From contig NZ_JACHLP010000001.1 in NCBI RefSeq assembly GCF_014204525.1, positions 682,001 through 746,000 of the forward strand: 64,000 bases of DNA, read 5' to 3'. Source of the DNA: Roseateles oligotrophus. Its GTDB lineage: Bacteria > Pseudomonadota > Gammaproteobacteria > Burkholderiales > Burkholderiaceae_C. How positions within the stretch are numbered: the stretch's first letter is position 1; every line of letters starts with the position of its first letter. The position numbers were made by a program, and so were the translations under genes. The notes beneath the pieces are model-generated. The model saw nothing but the letters and a program-made list of their open reading frames with translations, was not told where the DNA came from and ran no database searches. Positions 36,835-48,537 of the stretch are shown one piece after another.

Positions 36835-38970
36835 ATGGGAGAAATGACTTCCGAAGGCGCAAGCCTGAGCGCAGGGATTGACCTGAGCCAGTTCTATCAA
36901 GTCTTTTTCGAAGAGGCGAGCGAGAACCTCGACAATATGGAACAGCTGCTGCTGAACCTGAACGTCGAGACCGCCGACGACGAAGAACTCAACGCCATCT
37001 TCCGCTGCGCCCACTCCATCAAGGGCGGTGCCGCGACCTTTGGTTTCGGCGATGTGGCCGAGCTGACCCACCAGATGGAGACGCTGCTGGACAAGCTGCG
37101 CCGCCACGAGCTGGCCCCCAACTCCGCCATGGTGGACACCTTGCTGCAGTCGGGCGACGCCTTGCGCGCTCAGCTGGGCCGTCACCAAGGTTCGGGCGCT
37201 GCCGCGGTGGACACCTCCGAGCTGCTGGCCAGCATCCGCGGCTTTGTGGACGGCGAGCAAGCGGCGCCGCCTGCCGCGCCCACGGCCGCAGCGGCGCCAG
37301 CGGCCCCGGTCGAAACCGCCCCGGCCCCGGCCCCCAAGTCTGGCAAGCCGGCCGCACGCGTGCTGGAGTTGCAGGTCGGCCCGCTGACCGATTTGAGCCT
37401 GGCCGACAATCTGGTCGAGCTGTTCAAGGAAATCACCGACCTGGGCACCATCGAGCCCCTGGACGCCGGCATGTCGGCGGACGGCGTGCGCCGCTTCAAG
37501 GTGCTGACCAGCAGCAGCGACAGCGATCTGCTGGATTTGTTCACCTTCCACGTGGCCCGCGAGCAGGTCAAGCTGCTGCCCTTCGGCCCCGGCTTCGGCT
37601 TCCATGACGGAGCGCCCGGCGCCCCCGAGGTCCAGCCGGAGAACAAGGATCTCGGCTACGGCTTCTTCGACAATGCCCCCGGCACCCCCGAGGCAGCCCC
37701 CGCCGGCACCCAACTCAAGGTGCAGGCCAGCGAGGAGGCCAAACCGGTGGCCACCGTTGCCAAGCCGGTGGCCAAGGCCGAGGCCAAGCCGGCCGCCGCC
37801 GGCATGGACCAGTCCACGCTGCGGGTCTCCATCGAGAAGGTCGACCAACTGATCAATCTGGTCGGTGAACTGGTGATCACCCAGGCCATGCTGGCGCAGA
37901 ACAGCCGCGATCTGGCGCCGGGCCTGTACCAACAACTGGCCTCCGGCCTGGCGGACCTGGAGCGCAATACCCGCGATCTGCAGGAATCGGTGATGTCCAT
38001 CCGGATGATTCCGATGTCCATCGTCTTCAACCGCTTCCCGCGCATGCTGCGCGACCTGGCCGCCAAGCTGGGCAAAAAGGTCGAACTGGTCACCCAGGGC
38101 GAAGCCACCGAGCTGGACAAGAGCCTGGTCGAGAAGATCACCGATCCGCTCACCCATCTGGTTAGAAACAGCTGCGACCACGGCATCGAAATGCCGGCCG
38201 AGCGCCTGGCCCGCGGCAAACCCGAGCAAGGCACCATCACCCTGGTGGCCTCGCACCAGGGCGGCTCCATCGTGATCGAGGTGCGCGACGACGGCAAGGG
38301 CCTGAACCGCAACAAGCTGATCCAGAAGGCGCGCGAGAAAGGCATTGACGCGCCCGACTCCATGACCGATGCCGAGGTCTGGGGCCTGATCTTCGCGCCG
38401 GGCTTCTCCACCGCCGATGTGGTGACCGATGTGTCGGGCCGCGGCGTGGGCATGGACGTGGTCAAGAAAAACATCACGGCCCTGGGCGGCACGGTGGAGA
38501 TCGATTCCGCCGAAGGCTATGGCATGAAGGTCTCGGTGCGCCTGCCGCTGACGCTGGCCATTATGGACGGCATGAGCGTGGGCGTGGGCGAGGAGGTCTA
38601 CATCCTGCCGCTGTCCTCGGTGGTCGAGTCCTTCCAGGTGCAGGCCGACACCATCAAGACCGTGGCCGGCTCCGGCCGCGTGGTCGAGGTGCGCGACGAG
38701 TACATGCCGGTGATAGGCCTGGAGCACATCTTCAATGTGCCGCGCTTCGACTTCGAGCATGTCTCTTCCATCATGGTGGTGGTCGAGGCCGAGGGCGGCC
38801 GCGTCGCCCTGCTGGTGGACGAGTTGCTGGGCCAGCAGCAGGTGGTGGTGAAGAACCTCGAGGCCAATTACCGCAAGGTCACCGACGTCTCCGGCGCCAC
38901 CATCATGGGCGATGGCCGGGTGGCACTGATCCTGGACGTGGGCAGCCTGGTGCGTCGCTCCAGGCACTGA
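36835..38970 (+). CDS. cheA: Chemotaxis histidine kinase CheA
   Basis: 711 residues. HPt (P1) domain with H60 in CAHSIKGG; a second module around 165-260 (VLELQVGPLTDLS and following) between Ala/Pro-rich linkers; the P3 dimerisation domain from about 325; HATPase with N box VRNSCDHGIE (about 442) and G box DVSGRGVGMDVVKKNI (about 531); and a C-terminal CheW-like regulatory domain (about 570-705). It phosphorylates CheY (and CheB) in response to receptor arrays. It follows cheY by 41 bases. Confidence 0.96.
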   Translation: MGEMTSEGASLSAGIDLSQFYQVFFEEASENLDNMEQLLLNLNVETADDEELNAIFRCAHSIKGGAATFGFGDVAELTHQMETLLDKLRRHELAPNSAMVDTLLQSGDALRAQLGRHQGSGAAAVDTSELLASIRGFVDGEQAAPPAAPTAAAAPAAPVETAPAPAPKSGKPAARVLELQVGPLTDLSLADNLVELFKEITDLGTIEPLDAGMSADGVRRFKVLTSSSDSDLLDLFTFHVAREQVKLLPFGPGFGFHDGAPGAPEVQPENKDLGYGFFDNAPGTPEAAPAGTQLKVQASEEAKPVATVAKPVAKAEAKPAAAGMDQSTLRVSIEKVDQLINLVGELVITQAMLAQNSRDLAPGLYQQLASGLADLERNTRDLQESVMSIRMIPMSIVFNRFPRMLRDLAAKLGKKVELVTQGEATELDKSLVEKITDPLTHLVRNSCDHGIEMPAERLARGKPEQGTITLVASHQGGSIVIEVRDDGKGLNRNKLIQKAREKGIDAPDSMTDAEVWGLIFAPGFSTADVVTDVSGRGVGMDVVKKNITALGGTVEIDSAEGYGMKVSVRLPLTLAIMDGMSVGVGEEVYILPLSSVVESFQVQADTIKTVAGSGRVVEVRDEYMPVIGLEHIFNVPRFDFEHVSSIMVVVEAEGGRVALLVDELLGQQQVVVKNLEANYRKVTDVSGATIMGDGRVALILDVGSLVRRSRH

Positions 38971-39015
38971 GCCCCGAGTTCTGAGTTGTAGGTATCCAGG
39001 GAATAGAGGTTAGCG

Positions 39016-40851
39016 ATGAATATGAGCGCAATGCTCCGGCAGTTCAGCATCCGCACCCGCATGATTGGTGCGATTGCGATGGTGCTGTCACTGCTGTTGG
39101 TGGTCGGGGGCGTGGGTCTGTTTGGCATGCGAGCCATGCATGACCTGACGCAGGCATTCAAGGAACAGACCATACAGACCAGCCACCAAATGCACAATTT
39201 GGTGCAGTCCATTGGCGATATGCGGCGTTTTGAGAAAGACATTCTCATTGCCTATCAATCGCCCGACTCGGCCCGCGCCTATCAGCAGCGCTGGGATCAG
39301 ACGCTGCAGCAATTCGGCAAGGCCGCCAAGGATCTGGCGAGCCACCAGCCCGAGACCAAGAGCCTGGCCCTGGACAAGATGAGTGCGCTGGTCGAGGGCT
39401 ACGCGGGCAAGGCCGCACCGGTTTTCAAGGAAATCATCGGCGGCCATGTGGACAGCGTTGGCTCGGCCAACAAGCAATTGGAAAGCGCCAAGGCGGACAT
39501 CCAGGCGGCCCAGCAGTTGGTGGACGAGTTGTCCAAGCAGTTGGATACCAACACCAACACGGCCCTGGCCAAGGCGCAGCAGACCGAAGACCGGGTGATG
39601 ACGGCCTTCATTGCCATTCTGCTGATCAGCGCCGTGGTGGTCATTCCGCTGACGCTGCTGAATATGCAAAGCATCTGCAAGCCCCTGGCCGACGCCGAGG
39701 ACCTAGCCCAGGCCATCGCGGCGGGCGATCTGACCAAGACGGCCATCGAGGTCGAAGGCCAGGACGAGGCCTCGCATCTGATGCGCTCCCTGCAGAATAT
39801 GCAGCACGCGCTGCAAACCCTGGTGGGCCAGCTGCGCACCTCGGCCGACAGCATACGCACCGCTTCGGTGGAGATCGCCACCGGCAATCAGGATCTGTCG
39901 GGCCGCACCGAGCAGACCGCCTCGAATCTGCAGCAAGCCGCCTCCTCCATGACCCAGCTGACCGGCACGGTCAAGCAAACGGCCGACTCGGCCCGCACCG
40001 CCAATCAACTGGCCAACTCGGCCTCCGGCGCGGCGGCCAAGGGCGGTGAGGTGGTGGGCCAGGTCGTCTCGACCATGGACGAGATCAACACCAGCTCCAA
40101 GAAGATCAACGACATCATCGGCGTCATCGATGGCATCGCCTTCCAGACCAATATCCTGGCCCTGAACGCGGCGGTGGAAGCCGCCCGTGCCGGCGAGCAA
40201 GGCCGCGGCTTTGCCGTCGTGGCCAGCGAGGTGCGCAGCCTGGCCCAGCGCAGCGCCGAGGCCGCCCGCGAGATCAAGACCCTGATCGGCGCCAGCGTTG
40301 AGCGGGTGGAAACCGGCTCCCGCCTGGTGCAGGAGGCCGGCGAGTCGATGACGGACATCGTCACCAGCGTGCAGCGCGTCTCCGACATCATTGGCGAGAT
40401 CACCGCCGCCGCCAGCGAGCAAAGCGACGGCATTGCCCAGGTCAACCAGTCGGTGCTGCAACTCGATCAGATGACGCAGCAGAACGCGGCCCTGGTGGAG
40501 GAATCCGCCGCGGCGGCCGAAAGCCTGAAGGACCAGGCCGAACGCCTGGCCGAAGCGGTCGACAAGTTCAAGATCAATAGCGGCAGCGCTGCCGGCAAGC
40601 ACAGCTTTGGCGGCAGCACGGTCACGCGCCCGGCCACCAGCGTGGGCGCTTCCAGCAGCCACGCCGCCGCCAAGCCCAGCCTTGCCGGCAACGCTGCGCC
40701 AGCCATCAGCAAGCCAAACTTCGCACCCGCCAAACCGGCACGCAGCAGCGCGACTGCCACGGCCAGCAGCGCGGCCAAGCCGCCCAGGTCCGAACCCGTC
40801 GCCCGCAGTGTCCCGGTCGCGCAGGCCGAAGGCGACTGGGAATCGTTTTGA
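39016..40851 (+). CDS. Methyl-accepting chemotaxis protein with four-helix-bundle sensor
   Basis: 611 residues. TM1 (about 16-37), a periplasmic four-helix bundle of about 160 residues (4HB_MCP type), TM2 (about 195-216), HAMP, and a signalling hairpin with the tip [23 protein letters not shown]. The C-terminus is an Ala/Lys/Pro-rich linker ending in GDWESF, matching the CheR/CheB tether pentapeptide (NWETF in E. coli). AGAGG precedes the ATG at 39016. The ligand is unknown; 4HB sensors bind amino acids or organic acids. Confidence 0.94.
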   Translation: MNMSAMLRQFSIRTRMIGAIAMVLSLLLVVGGVGLFGMRAMHDLTQAFKEQTIQTSHQMHNLVQSIGDMRRFEKDILIAYQSPDSARAYQQRWDQTLQQFGKAAKDLASHQPETKSLALDKMSALVEGYAGKAAPVFKEIIGGHVDSVGSANKQLESAKADIQAAQQLVDELSKQLDTNTNTALAKAQQTEDRVMTAFIAILLISAVVVIPLTLLNMQSICKPLADAEDLAQAIAAGDLTKTAIEVEGQDEASHLMRSLQNMQHALQTLVGQLRTSADSIRTASVEIATGNQDLSGRTEQTASNLQQAASSMTQLTGTVKQTADSARTANQLANSASGAAAKGGEVVGQVVSTMDEINTSSKKINDIIGVIDGIAFQTNILALNAAVEAARAGEQGRGFAVVASEVRSLAQRSAEAAREIKTLIGASVERVETGSRLVQEAGESMTDIVTSVQRVSDIIGEITAAASEQSDGIAQVNQSVLQLDQMTQQNAALVEESAAAAESLKDQAERLAEAVDKFKINSGSAAGKHSFGGSTVTRPATSVGASSSHAAAKPSLAGNAAPAISKPNFAPAKPARSSATATASSAAKPPRSEPVARSVPVAQAEGDWESF

Positions 40852-40904
40852 ACAAGCGCTCACAACCCCTGCTCCTTCCATCCCGTACACAAAAGAGGTA
40901 AGCC

Positions 40905-41435
40905 ATGGAAACCGTTAGAGAAAACGTGCCGGCAATCCGCCAGGAAGTTGCCAATCTGACCCTGAAGGGCCACACGCCTTCCAGCGGCGAATACCTGACT
41001 TTCCGCCTGGGTGCCGAGGAATATGGCATCGACATCCTGAAGGTGCAGGAAATCCGCTCCTACGAGCCGCCCACCCGCATCGCCAATGCGCCCGACTTCA
41101 TCAAGGGCGTGGTCAATCTGCGCGGCGTCATCGTGCCCATCGTGGATCTGCGCCTCAAGCTGGGCTGCCCCAGCGCCGAGTACAACAGCTTCACCGTGGT
41201 GATCGTGCTGAACGTCAAGAGCCGTGTGGTTGGTGCCGTGGTGGACTCGGTCTCCGATGTGCTGGAACTCAACCGCGATGCGATCCGCCCCGCGCCCGAG
41301 CTCAGCTCGGCGGCCGTCGACACCAGCTTCATCACCGGCATCGGCACGGTCAGCGAGCGCATGTTGATCCTGATGGATATCGAAGGATTGATGAGCAGCG
41401 CCGACATGGGTTTGATGGACTCCCTGAGTCTCTAA
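40905..41435 (+). CDS. cheW: Chemotaxis coupling protein CheW
   Basis: 176 residues, a CheW-fold scaffold joining receptors to CheA. Core motifs are [26 protein letters not shown]-type [15 protein letters not shown] and [16 protein letters not shown]. The first 28 residues are extra. RBS GAGGTAAGCC before the ATG. Placed between two receptor genes. Confidence 0.96.
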   Translation: METVRENVPAIRQEVANLTLKGHTPSSGEYLTFRLGAEEYGIDILKVQEIRSYEPPTRIANAPDFIKGVVNLRGVIVPIVDLRLKLGCPSAEYNSFTVVIVLNVKSRVVGAVVDSVSDVLELNRDAIRPAPELSSAAVDTSFITGIGTVSERMLILMDIEGLMSSADMGLMDSLSL

Positions 41436-41550
41436 GCCCCTTCCTCGCCGGTGCCTCCCGCGCCTTGATGGGCGCGGGCATTCTTCCGTACATCTGTATC
41501 CGGCCCACAGTCCAGGGCCCCGCAATGATTCGTCGGATAGGGATCTCTTC

Positions 41551-43683
41551 ATGGCATCTGGTGCAAGTTCGATTGCCCGCCGCGTTTCCGTCACCGGCTT
41601 CGTGGCCCTGGCATCGGTTCTGTTGGCGGTCAGCGCCGTCGTCGGCGTCCTGCTGACTCGTGTGGCCCATGAACGGGTGGTGACCTGGGTGGGCGACAAG
41701 GCCGAGTCCCTGGTCGATGCCATGCATGCCATGGACGAGACCTCCCGCATCCTGGTGGAGAAGAACTACGGCTCCTTCCGCCAGGAATTCGGCCCCAGCT
41801 TCACGCTCGACGAGGCCACGGGCGAATTGCGCGACTGGGGCCCCAAGCTCAACGGCAACACCACCCAGGTCGACAAATTCTTCAGCAATACCGGCGGCGT
41901 GGCCACGGTGTTTGCGGCCAAGGGCGACGACTTCGAGCGCATCACCACTTCGCTGAAGAACGCCAAGGGCGAGCGGGCCATGGGCACCCTGCTGGGCAAG
42001 CAGCACCCGGCTTACGCCAACGTCTCCGCCGGCAAGCCTTTCTCGGGCCGGGCCGTCCTGTTCGGCCACCCCTTCATGACCTATTACGACCCCATCAAGA
42101 ACGATGGGGGCAAGATCGTGGGGCTCTTGTTTGTGGGTTTCGAGCTGAGCGCCTTCGAACGCGCCATCGACGCGATGGCCGGCCGCGCCAAGTTCTTCGA
42201 CACCGGCGGCACCTATGTGATCGATATGAACAAAGACCCGGCCAAGGCGGTCTTCGTCTCCCACCCCACGGCCAAGGGCAAGCTCGTCAGCGAGTTCATG
42301 CCCGACTTGGCCAAAACCCTGGCCGAGCATGGCGAAGCCGACACAGCCTACTGGGCCGACCCGCCCAATGTGCTGGGCACGCCGCGCAATGACAATTTCG
42401 CCGTGGTCCGCAAGAGCGGCAAGACGGGCTACTGGGTCATCGCCCAGGTCTCGCGCGGCGAGGCCATGGCCTCGCACTGGGCGACCCTGGTGCCCTTCTG
42501 GGGCATCTTGCTGCTGACCACCGCGGGCCTGGGGCTGGGCCTGTTCTGGATGATGCGCAACTGGGTGGCCAAGCCCTTGAACGAGCTCAACGCCGCCATC
42601 AGCGCGATCGCCCAGGGCGATCTCTCCCAGGCCGTGCACAGCGAGCGCAATGACGAGATCGGCCTGCTGATCAAGCAGACCGAATCCATGCGCAGCCGCC
42701 TGGCCGACACGATTGGCGTGGTGCGCCACTCGGTCGACTCGGTGGGCACGGCCAGCACCGAGATCGCCTCGGGCAATCTGGATCTGAGCCATCGCACCGA
42801 GCAGACGGCCGCCAGCCTGCAAGTGGCCTCGGGCTCCATGAGCGAGCTGACCAGCACCGTGCGCATGACGGCCGACTCGGCCCGCAGCGCCAATCAGTTG
42901 GTCAGCACCGCGGCCGAAGCGGCGGCCAAGGGCGGCGAGGTGGTGGGCCAGGTGGTGGCCACGATGGAGGCGATCAACAGCAGCTCGCACAAGATCAACG
43001 ACATCATCGGTGTCATCGACGGCATCGCCTTCCAGACCAATATCCTGGCCCTGAACGCCGCCGTAGAAGCGGCGCGCGCCGGCGAGCAAGGCCGCGGCTT
43101 CGCGGTGGTCGCCAACGAGGTGCGCTCGCTGGCTCAGCGCAGCGCCACCGCGGCCAAGGAAATCAAGACCCTGATCGGCGCCAGCGTGGAAAGCGTGGAG
43201 GCCGGTTCGCGCCAGGTGCAGATGGCGGGCGCGTCCATGAGCGACATCGTCAGCAGCGTGCAGCGGGTGCAAAGCGTCATCGCCGAGATCACCACCACCA
43301 CCGCCGACCAGAGCGATGGCCTGGCCCAGATCAATCAATCGGTCGTGCAGCTGGATCAGATGACGCAGCAGAATGCCGCGCTGGTGGAAGAGTCCGCCGC
43401 GGCGGCCGCAAGCCTGCAGGAGCAGGCGCAGCGCCTGGTCACGGCGGTGGGCATCTTCCATCTGGCCGCCGATCAGCAGCTCAAACACGCGGCGCCCACC
43501 GCCAAACCCAGCAGTTCCGGCAACCCGATCAAGGCTGCGGCGAGGCCCGGTTCACCGGCCCACAAGGCCGCCCAGCTCATACGCAAGGCGGCCCAGCCCT
43601 CCCCGGCACCGGCCCCCAAAGCGCAAACGGTCCCGAGCCAATCCAGCGCCGCGGCCGGTGAAAGCGATTGGGAAAGCTTTTGA
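41551..43683 (+). CDS. Methyl-accepting chemotaxis protein with Cache3-Cache2-fusion sensor
   Basis: 710 residues. TM1 (about 12-33), a large periplasmic domain (about 35-305) of the single-Cache Cache3-Cache2 fusion type, seen in [36 protein letters not shown] and [22 protein letters not shown], then TM2 (about 310-332), HAMP and the signalling hairpin. The tail ends SDWESF. The N-terminal ATG at 41551 follows AGGGA. A role in sensing small organic acids is common for this fold but not shown here. Confidence 0.93.
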   Translation: MASGASSIARRVSVTGFVALASVLLAVSAVVGVLLTRVAHERVVTWVGDKAESLVDAMHAMDETSRILVEKNYGSFRQEFGPSFTLDEATGELRDWGPKLNGNTTQVDKFFSNTGGVATVFAAKGDDFERITTSLKNAKGERAMGTLLGKQHPAYANVSAGKPFSGRAVLFGHPFMTYYDPIKNDGGKIVGLLFVGFELSAFERAIDAMAGRAKFFDTGGTYVIDMNKDPAKAVFVSHPTAKGKLVSEFMPDLAKTLAEHGEADTAYWADPPNVLGTPRNDNFAVVRKSGKTGYWVIAQVSRGEAMASHWATLVPFWGILLLTTAGLGLGLFWMMRNWVAKPLNELNAAISAIAQGDLSQAVHSERNDEIGLLIKQTESMRSRLADTIGVVRHSVDSVGTASTEIASGNLDLSHRTEQTAASLQVASGSMSELTSTVRMTADSARSANQLVSTAAEAAAKGGEVVGQVVATMEAINSSSHKINDIIGVIDGIAFQTNILALNAAVEAARAGEQGRGFAVVANEVRSLAQRSATAAKEIKTLIGASVESVEAGSRQVQMAGASMSDIVSSVQRVQSVIAEITTTTADQSDGLAQINQSVVQLDQMTQQNAALVEESAAAAASLQEQAQRLVTAVGIFHLAADQQLKHAAPTAKPSSSGNPIKAAARPGSPAHKAAQLIRKAAQPSPAPAPKAQTVPSQSSAAAGESDWESF

Positions 43684-43755
43684 ATCCGGCCACCACCACC
43701 AAGCCTGCGCGCCCCGCCCAGCCCCTCAAAACCTTTTCTGCAACAGGAGTCGCTG

Positions 43756-45789
43756 ATGTTTGACTCGATCAAGACCCGGCTGATCAGCCTGAGCATTGCC
43801 GTCGTGGTGTTCACCCTGTTGGCGGCCACCACCGCGAACTACATCATCGTCCGCAACCATACCCAGTCCCAGGTGCTGTCCAGCCTGAACGAGTTGGCCA
43901 CGGCCCGCGGCGCCTCCATCGCCCAGTGGGTCAACACCCAGCGCAATATCGTCACCGCCATCCTGCCCACGGCCAAGATGGCGGAGCCCGTGCCCCTGCT
44001 GATCCAGGCGGCCAAGTCGGGTGAGCTGCAGTCGGCCTATGTCGGCCATGCCAACAAGCGCATGTTCTTCAATGTGGACGAGCCCCTGCCGCCGGACTAC
44101 GACCCGACCAGCCGCCCCTGGTACACCCTGGCCGCCGCCAGCAATGGGCCGGTGCTGACCGAGCCCTATATGGACGCCTCGCGCAACCAATTGGTCGTGA
44201 CCTTCGCGCTCGCCGCCAAGGAAGGCAGCAGCACCAAGGCCGTGGTCGCTTCGGATGTCTTCCTCAACGAGGTGGTGGGCACCGTCAAGGCCATCAAGCC
44301 CACGCCCAATGGCTTTGCCTTTCTGGTCTCCAACAAGGGCGTCATCATTGCCCACCCGGACAGCAAGCTCTCGCTCAAGCCCGTCACCGAGCTGGCCGCA
44401 GGCCTGGACGCCAAGGCCTTGACGCAACTCCAGGAGAGCGGCGCCAACTGGCAGGAGGCCCGCATCGGCGAGGGCGATTTTCTGCTGCGCGGCGTCGCCA
44501 TCCCGAATACCGACTGGGTGCTGGTCGCCGCGGCCGACAAGTCCGAGGCCCTGCAGTCCCTGAGCGCCCTGCTGCGGGCCGCGGCCGTCGTGCTGCTGGT
44601 GGTGCTGGTGCTGGCCGTCGTGCTGATGACCACCGTGGTCGCCACCCTGATGCGCGGCATCGACCGCATCCGCGCCGCCCTGGACGAAATCAGCGCCGGT
44701 GGCGGCGACCTGACCCAGCGCCTGCCCGAGGTGGGGCGCGACGAGCTGTCCCGCATCGCGGCCTCCTTCAATCTGTTTGCCGAGAAGATCCAGCACATCC
44801 TGCTGGACGTGCGCTCGGCCAGCAACTCCATCACCACCGCCTCCACCGAGATCGCCATCGGCGCGCAAGACCTGTCCCAGCGCACCGAGCAGACGGCCGC
44901 CAATCTGGAAGAGGCCGCCTCCAGCATGGAGGAGCTGACCGGCACCGTGCGCCAGACGGCCGACGCGGCCCTGACGGCCAATCAGCTGGCCTCCTCGGCC
45001 TCCTCGGCCGCGGCCAAGGGCGGCGATGTGGTCAACCAGGTCGTCCGCACCATGGACGAGATCAACACCAGCTCCAAGAAGATCAACGACATCATCGGCG
45101 TCATCGATGGCATCGCCTTCCAGACCAATATCCTGGCCCTGAACGCGGCCGTGGAAGCGGCGCGGGCGGGTGAGCAAGGCCGCGGCTTTGCCGTCGTGGC
45201 CAGCGAGGTGCGTTCGCTGGCCCAGCGCAGCGCCGAGGCGGCCAAGGAGATCAAGGGCCTGATCGGCGCCAGCGTGGACCGCGTGGAGGTCGGCTCCAAG
45301 CTGGTCGAGGCCGCGGGCGCCTCCATGACCGACATCGTCTCCAGCGTGCAGCGCGTGACCGACATCATTGGCGAGATCACCGCCGCCGCCAGCGAGCAAA
45401 GCGACGGCATCGGCCAGGTCAATGGCGCCGTCGTGCAGCTGGACCAGATGACACAGCAGAACGCGGCCCTGGTGGAGCAGTCCGCCGCCGCCGCCGAAAG
45501 CCTCAAGGATCAGGCGCGCCGCCTGACCGAGGTGGTGTCGGTGTTCCGCCTGGGCAGCGATGAGCGCCCGCCCAGCCGCTCCACACCCTCACCCTCGCCC
45601 ACCGCGGCATCAACCCCCTCGCCCGCTTCGGCCGCCAAGAGTTTCAAGCCCAGCGGCTTCAAGCCCGCACCGGCCAAGGCCAGCCCACCCAGGCCGGCGC
45701 CCAGCCCCAAGGCCGCCGCGCCCGCAGCCGCTCCGGCGGCAGCCAGCGCGGGCAAGAACGATGACGAGGGCGACTGGCAGTCCTTCTGA
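43756..45789 (+). CDS. Amino-acid-type dCache_1 methyl-accepting chemotaxis protein
   Basis: 677 residues. TM1 (about 8-30), a periplasmic double-Cache domain, TM2 (about 275-297), HAMP and the signalling hairpin, tail GDWQSF. The membrane-distal Cache module carries all residues of the amino-acid-binding motif at exact PctA spacing: Y115, R120, W122, Y123, Y138, D140 and D167 (PctA Y121, R126, W128, Y129, Y144, D146, D173). It is therefore predicted to bind L-amino acids. The start has CAGGAG at good spacing. Last gene of the operon. Confidence 0.93.
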   Translation: MFDSIKTRLISLSIAVVVFTLLAATTANYIIVRNHTQSQVLSSLNELATARGASIAQWVNTQRNIVTAILPTAKMAEPVPLLIQAAKSGELQSAYVGHANKRMFFNVDEPLPPDYDPTSRPWYTLAAASNGPVLTEPYMDASRNQLVVTFALAAKEGSSTKAVVASDVFLNEVVGTVKAIKPTPNGFAFLVSNKGVIIAHPDSKLSLKPVTELAAGLDAKALTQLQESGANWQEARIGEGDFLLRGVAIPNTDWVLVAAADKSEALQSLSALLRAAAVVLLVVLVLAVVLMTTVVATLMRGIDRIRAALDEISAGGGDLTQRLPEVGRDELSRIAASFNLFAEKIQHILLDVRSASNSITTASTEIAIGAQDLSQRTEQTAANLEEAASSMEELTGTVRQTADAALTANQLASSASSAAAKGGDVVNQVVRTMDEINTSSKKINDIIGVIDGIAFQTNILALNAAVEAARAGEQGRGFAVVASEVRSLAQRSAEAAKEIKGLIGASVDRVEVGSKLVEAAGASMTDIVSSVQRVTDIIGEITAAASEQSDGIGQVNGAVVQLDQMTQQNAALVEQSAAAAESLKDQARRLTEVVSVFRLGSDERPPSRSTPSPSPTAASTPSPASAAKSFKPSGFKPAPAKASPPRPAPSPKAAAPAAAPAAASAGKNDDEGDWQSF

Positions 45790-45823
45790 GCGGCCTCGGA
45801 CCGGAGCCTCTTCCCTCAAAAAG

Positions 45824-45848
45824 AAAGAGCCGCAGCTTGCGGCTCTTT
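45824..45848. terminator. Convergent terminator
   Basis: Eleven-base stem AAAGAGCCGCA/TGCGGCTCTTT with loop GCT, followed by T-rich sequence. It ends the chemotaxis operon and also serves the convergent permease gene. Confidence 0.85.
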
Positions 45849-45856
45849 TCATTTCC

Positions 45857-48421
45857 TCAGCTGGCCTCGCGCAGCGACTGCATCACCGGCCTTTGCAGCA
45901 CGCCGCGCAAGCTCCACCAGCCCGCCAGCTGGGCCAGCAAGGCGCCGCTAACGAGGCTCATCAGCGGCACCCAGAGGTTCAGCTGCCAGGCGAAGCCGAA
46001 CACAAAATGCGCCAGCACCGCGCCCAGACCCACCGCCACCGCACCGGCCAGAAAACCCGCCAGAGCACCCACCCCCAGCAGCTCGGCCCGCTGCACCTGG
46101 GCCAGCAGCTGGCCGCTGGCGCCGAGGGCGCGCATCAGGGCGAATTCGCGCGTACGCGCCTCCCGCGTGCTGCCGACCGAGGCCAGCAGCACCAGCAGGC
46201 CGGTGGCCAGGGTGAAGGCAAACAGCAGCTGCACCGCCTGGATGACCTGATCCAGCACGGCCTGTACCTGGTTCAGCTGGGCCGAGACATCGACCACGGT
46301 GATATTGGGGAAGTCCCGCGCCAGCTCACGGTCCAGCGGCGCAGCACCGGGCACGAGGGGTGAGCGATAGGCCGCCACGAAAGTGCTGGGCAGATCCGGC
46401 ATGCTGGCGCGCGGGAACAGCACGAAGAAGTTCACCCGCATCGAGGACCAATCCACCTTGCGCAGGCTGCTGATGCGGCCGCCCACCGTCACGCCGGCCA
46501 CGTCGAAGCTCAACTGATCGCCCAGCTTCAGGCCCAGGGTCTGGGCCAGGCCTTCTTCCACGCTCAGGCCCTCGGCCTCGTTGGGCTGCCAGGCGCCCTG
46601 GGCCAGCTGATTTTGCTCCGGCAGCGTGGCGCTGTGGCTCAGATTGAACTCGCGCTCCACCAGGCGCTGAGCCCGCTCATCCTTGAAGGACTGCGGCTTG
46701 ATCTCCTGGCCGTTGATGCTCAGCAAGCGGCCGCGGATCATGGGGAACCAGTCATAACGCTCCACCCCATGCTGCTTGAGCTGGGCCTGAAATGCGGCGC
46801 CCTGATCGGGTTGAATATTGATGACGAAGCGATCCGGCGCATGCTTGGGCGTGGCGCTGCGCCAGCTGGAGATCAGATCGGTACGCAGCAAGACCAGCAA
46901 GGCCAGCGCCAGCAGGCCCACGGCCAGCGAAGACACCTGAACCACCACAAAACTGGGCCGCGCCGCCACCTGGCGGGTGGCCAGCAAGAGCCAGCGCGGC
47001 GCGCCGCTACCGTTCACGCTCAGCGGCACCAGGCGGCGCAGCAGCAGCACGGCGGCCCAGGCCAGCAGGGCAAAGATTGCCACCGCCAGGGCAAAGCCGC
47101 CGGCCGCGATCAGGCCCAGCAGCGCATCCCCCGCCAGCACCACCAGGATGGCGGCAAAGCCCAGCACCCCGGCGGCCAGCACCAGCAGCGAACCCGCCTT
47201 CAAGCCGCCCAGATCGCGCCGTATCACCCGCAAGGCCGGCACCGAGGCCAGTTGCAGAATCGGCGGCAGGCCAAAGCCCAGCAAAAGGCTCAGGCCCAGA
47301 CCCAGGCCCATCAGCGCGGGCTGCCAGCCCGGCGCCGGCAGGCTGACATCGAACAAGCCCGACAGCAAGGCCACAAAAGCGTAGTGCAGGCCCAGGCCGG
47401 CCAGCACGCCCAGCCCGCTGGCCAGCAGGCCGGCGCTGGCGAACTCCAGGCCATAGGCCCAGGCGATGCGGCGCTGTGGCTGGCCCAGCACGCGCAGCAT
47501 GGCGCAGTCGTCCAGATGGCGGTTGGCAAAATCGCGCGCCGCCAAGGCCACGGCCACCGCGGCCAGCAGGGCCGACAACATGGCCACCAGCTTCAAAAAC
47601 TTGGTGGCGCGGTCCAGGGTCTGGCGCATCTCGGGGCGGCCGGTTTCCAGCGAATCCAGGCGCATGCCGCGCCAGCCGGACTTTTCAATCAAGGCATTGG
47701 CCTGCCGCACAAACTGCCGAACATCGGCGTTAGCGCCCTCGGTCGAAGCGGCCAGGGCCAGGCGGTAGCTAACCCGGCTGGCCGGCTGGATCAAGCCGGT
47801 GGCGGGCAGGTCCTCATCCGCCAGCATCAGGCGCGGGGCAAAGTTCAGAAAGCCCGCGCCCCGGTCGGGCTCGCTGGCGATCAAGCCGGCCACCCGCAGG
47901 CTGGCATCGCCCACCAGAATGGTCTGGCCCACATGCAGATTCAAGGCCTCCAGCACCTGGGCATCGGCCCAGACCTCGCCCGATTTGGGCGCGCCGACCT
48001 TGCGCCCGTCCGTCAGCAGCAGGCTGCCACGCAGAGGATAGGCCCCGCCCACCGCCTTGATGGCCACCAGGCGGCTCTGCCCGCCCGCCGCCTCCGGCGC
48101 GCGCGCCATGCTGGGGAAATTGACCATGCGCGCCTGCCGCAGGCCCAGGCCGGTGGCCAGGCCGCTCAGCTCGGCCGGCGTGGGCTGGTCGCTGACCAGC
48201 ACCGCATCGCCGCCCAGCAACTGGGCCGCATCGCGGCGCAGGCCGCCATCCATGCGGTCCGACAAAAAGCCCACGGCGCACAAGGCCGCCACCGCCAGGC
48301 CCACGGCCAGCATCAGCAGGCGCAGCTCGCCGGCCCGCCAATCGCGCCAGAGTTGGCGCCAGGCCATCAGGATCACGCCCGGCGGGCGGGGCGGGGAAGT
48401 CGAGGCATGGGAAGCATTCAT
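45857..48421 (-). CDS. Large FtsX/MacB-type ABC transporter permease (YbbP-like)
   Basis: About 854 residues with two FtsX-like modules: an N-terminal membrane helix (RLLMLAVGLAVAALCAVGFL), a MacB-type periplasmic domain, a cluster of helices in the middle (FLKLVAMLSALLAAVAVALA and following), and a repeat at the C-terminus. The arrangement matches E. coli YbbP, the permease of the YbbA-YbbP complex. No ATPase gene is adjacent, unlike ybbAP. The start is uncertain: ATG 48421, a GTG nine bases upstream, or the MAWRQLW Met at 48367. Substrate unknown. Confidence 0.85.
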   Translation of the reverse strand: MNASHASTSPPRPPGVILMAWRQLWRDWRAGELRLLMLAVGLAVAALCAVGFLSDRMDGGLRRDAAQLLGGDAVLVSDQPTPAELSGLATGLGLRQARMVNFPSMARAPEAAGGQSRLVAIKAVGGAYPLRGSLLLTDGRKVGAPKSGEVWADAQVLEALNLHVGQTILVGDASLRVAGLIASEPDRGAGFLNFAPRLMLADEDLPATGLIQPASRVSYRLALAASTEGANADVRQFVRQANALIEKSGWRGMRLDSLETGRPEMRQTLDRATKFLKLVAMLSALLAAVAVALAARDFANRHLDDCAMLRVLGQPQRRIAWAYGLEFASAGLLASGLGVLAGLGLHYAFVALLSGLFDVSLPAPGWQPALMGLGLGLSLLLGFGLPPILQLASVPALRVIRRDLGGLKAGSLLVLAAGVLGFAAILVVLAGDALLGLIAAGGFALAVAIFALLAWAAVLLLRRLVPLSVNGSGAPRWLLLATRQVAARPSFVVVQVSSLAVGLLALALLVLLRTDLISSWRSATPKHAPDRFVINIQPDQGAAFQAQLKQHGVERYDWFPMIRGRLLSINGQEIKPQSFKDERAQRLVEREFNLSHSATLPEQNQLAQGAWQPNEAEGLSVEEGLAQTLGLKLGDQLSFDVAGVTVGGRISSLRKVDWSSMRVNFFVLFPRASMPDLPSTFVAAYRSPLVPGAAPLDRELARDFPNITVVDVSAQLNQVQAVLDQVIQAVQLLFAFTLATGLLVLLASVGSTREARTREFALMRALGASGQLLAQVQRAELLGVGALAGFLAGAVAVGLGAVLAHFVFGFAWQLNLWVPLMSLVSGALLAQLAGWWSLRGVLQRPVMQSLREAS

Positions 48422-48537
48422 GCCCGGCACTGTAGCGACTCCCGGCCCCGGCGCGACTCGTCATGCAAAAAGCCTGAACGCCGTGTTCAGGCAAATGCCA
48501 CCCATCGCACAAGCGAGGGGCGTCCAATCATGGAGCC

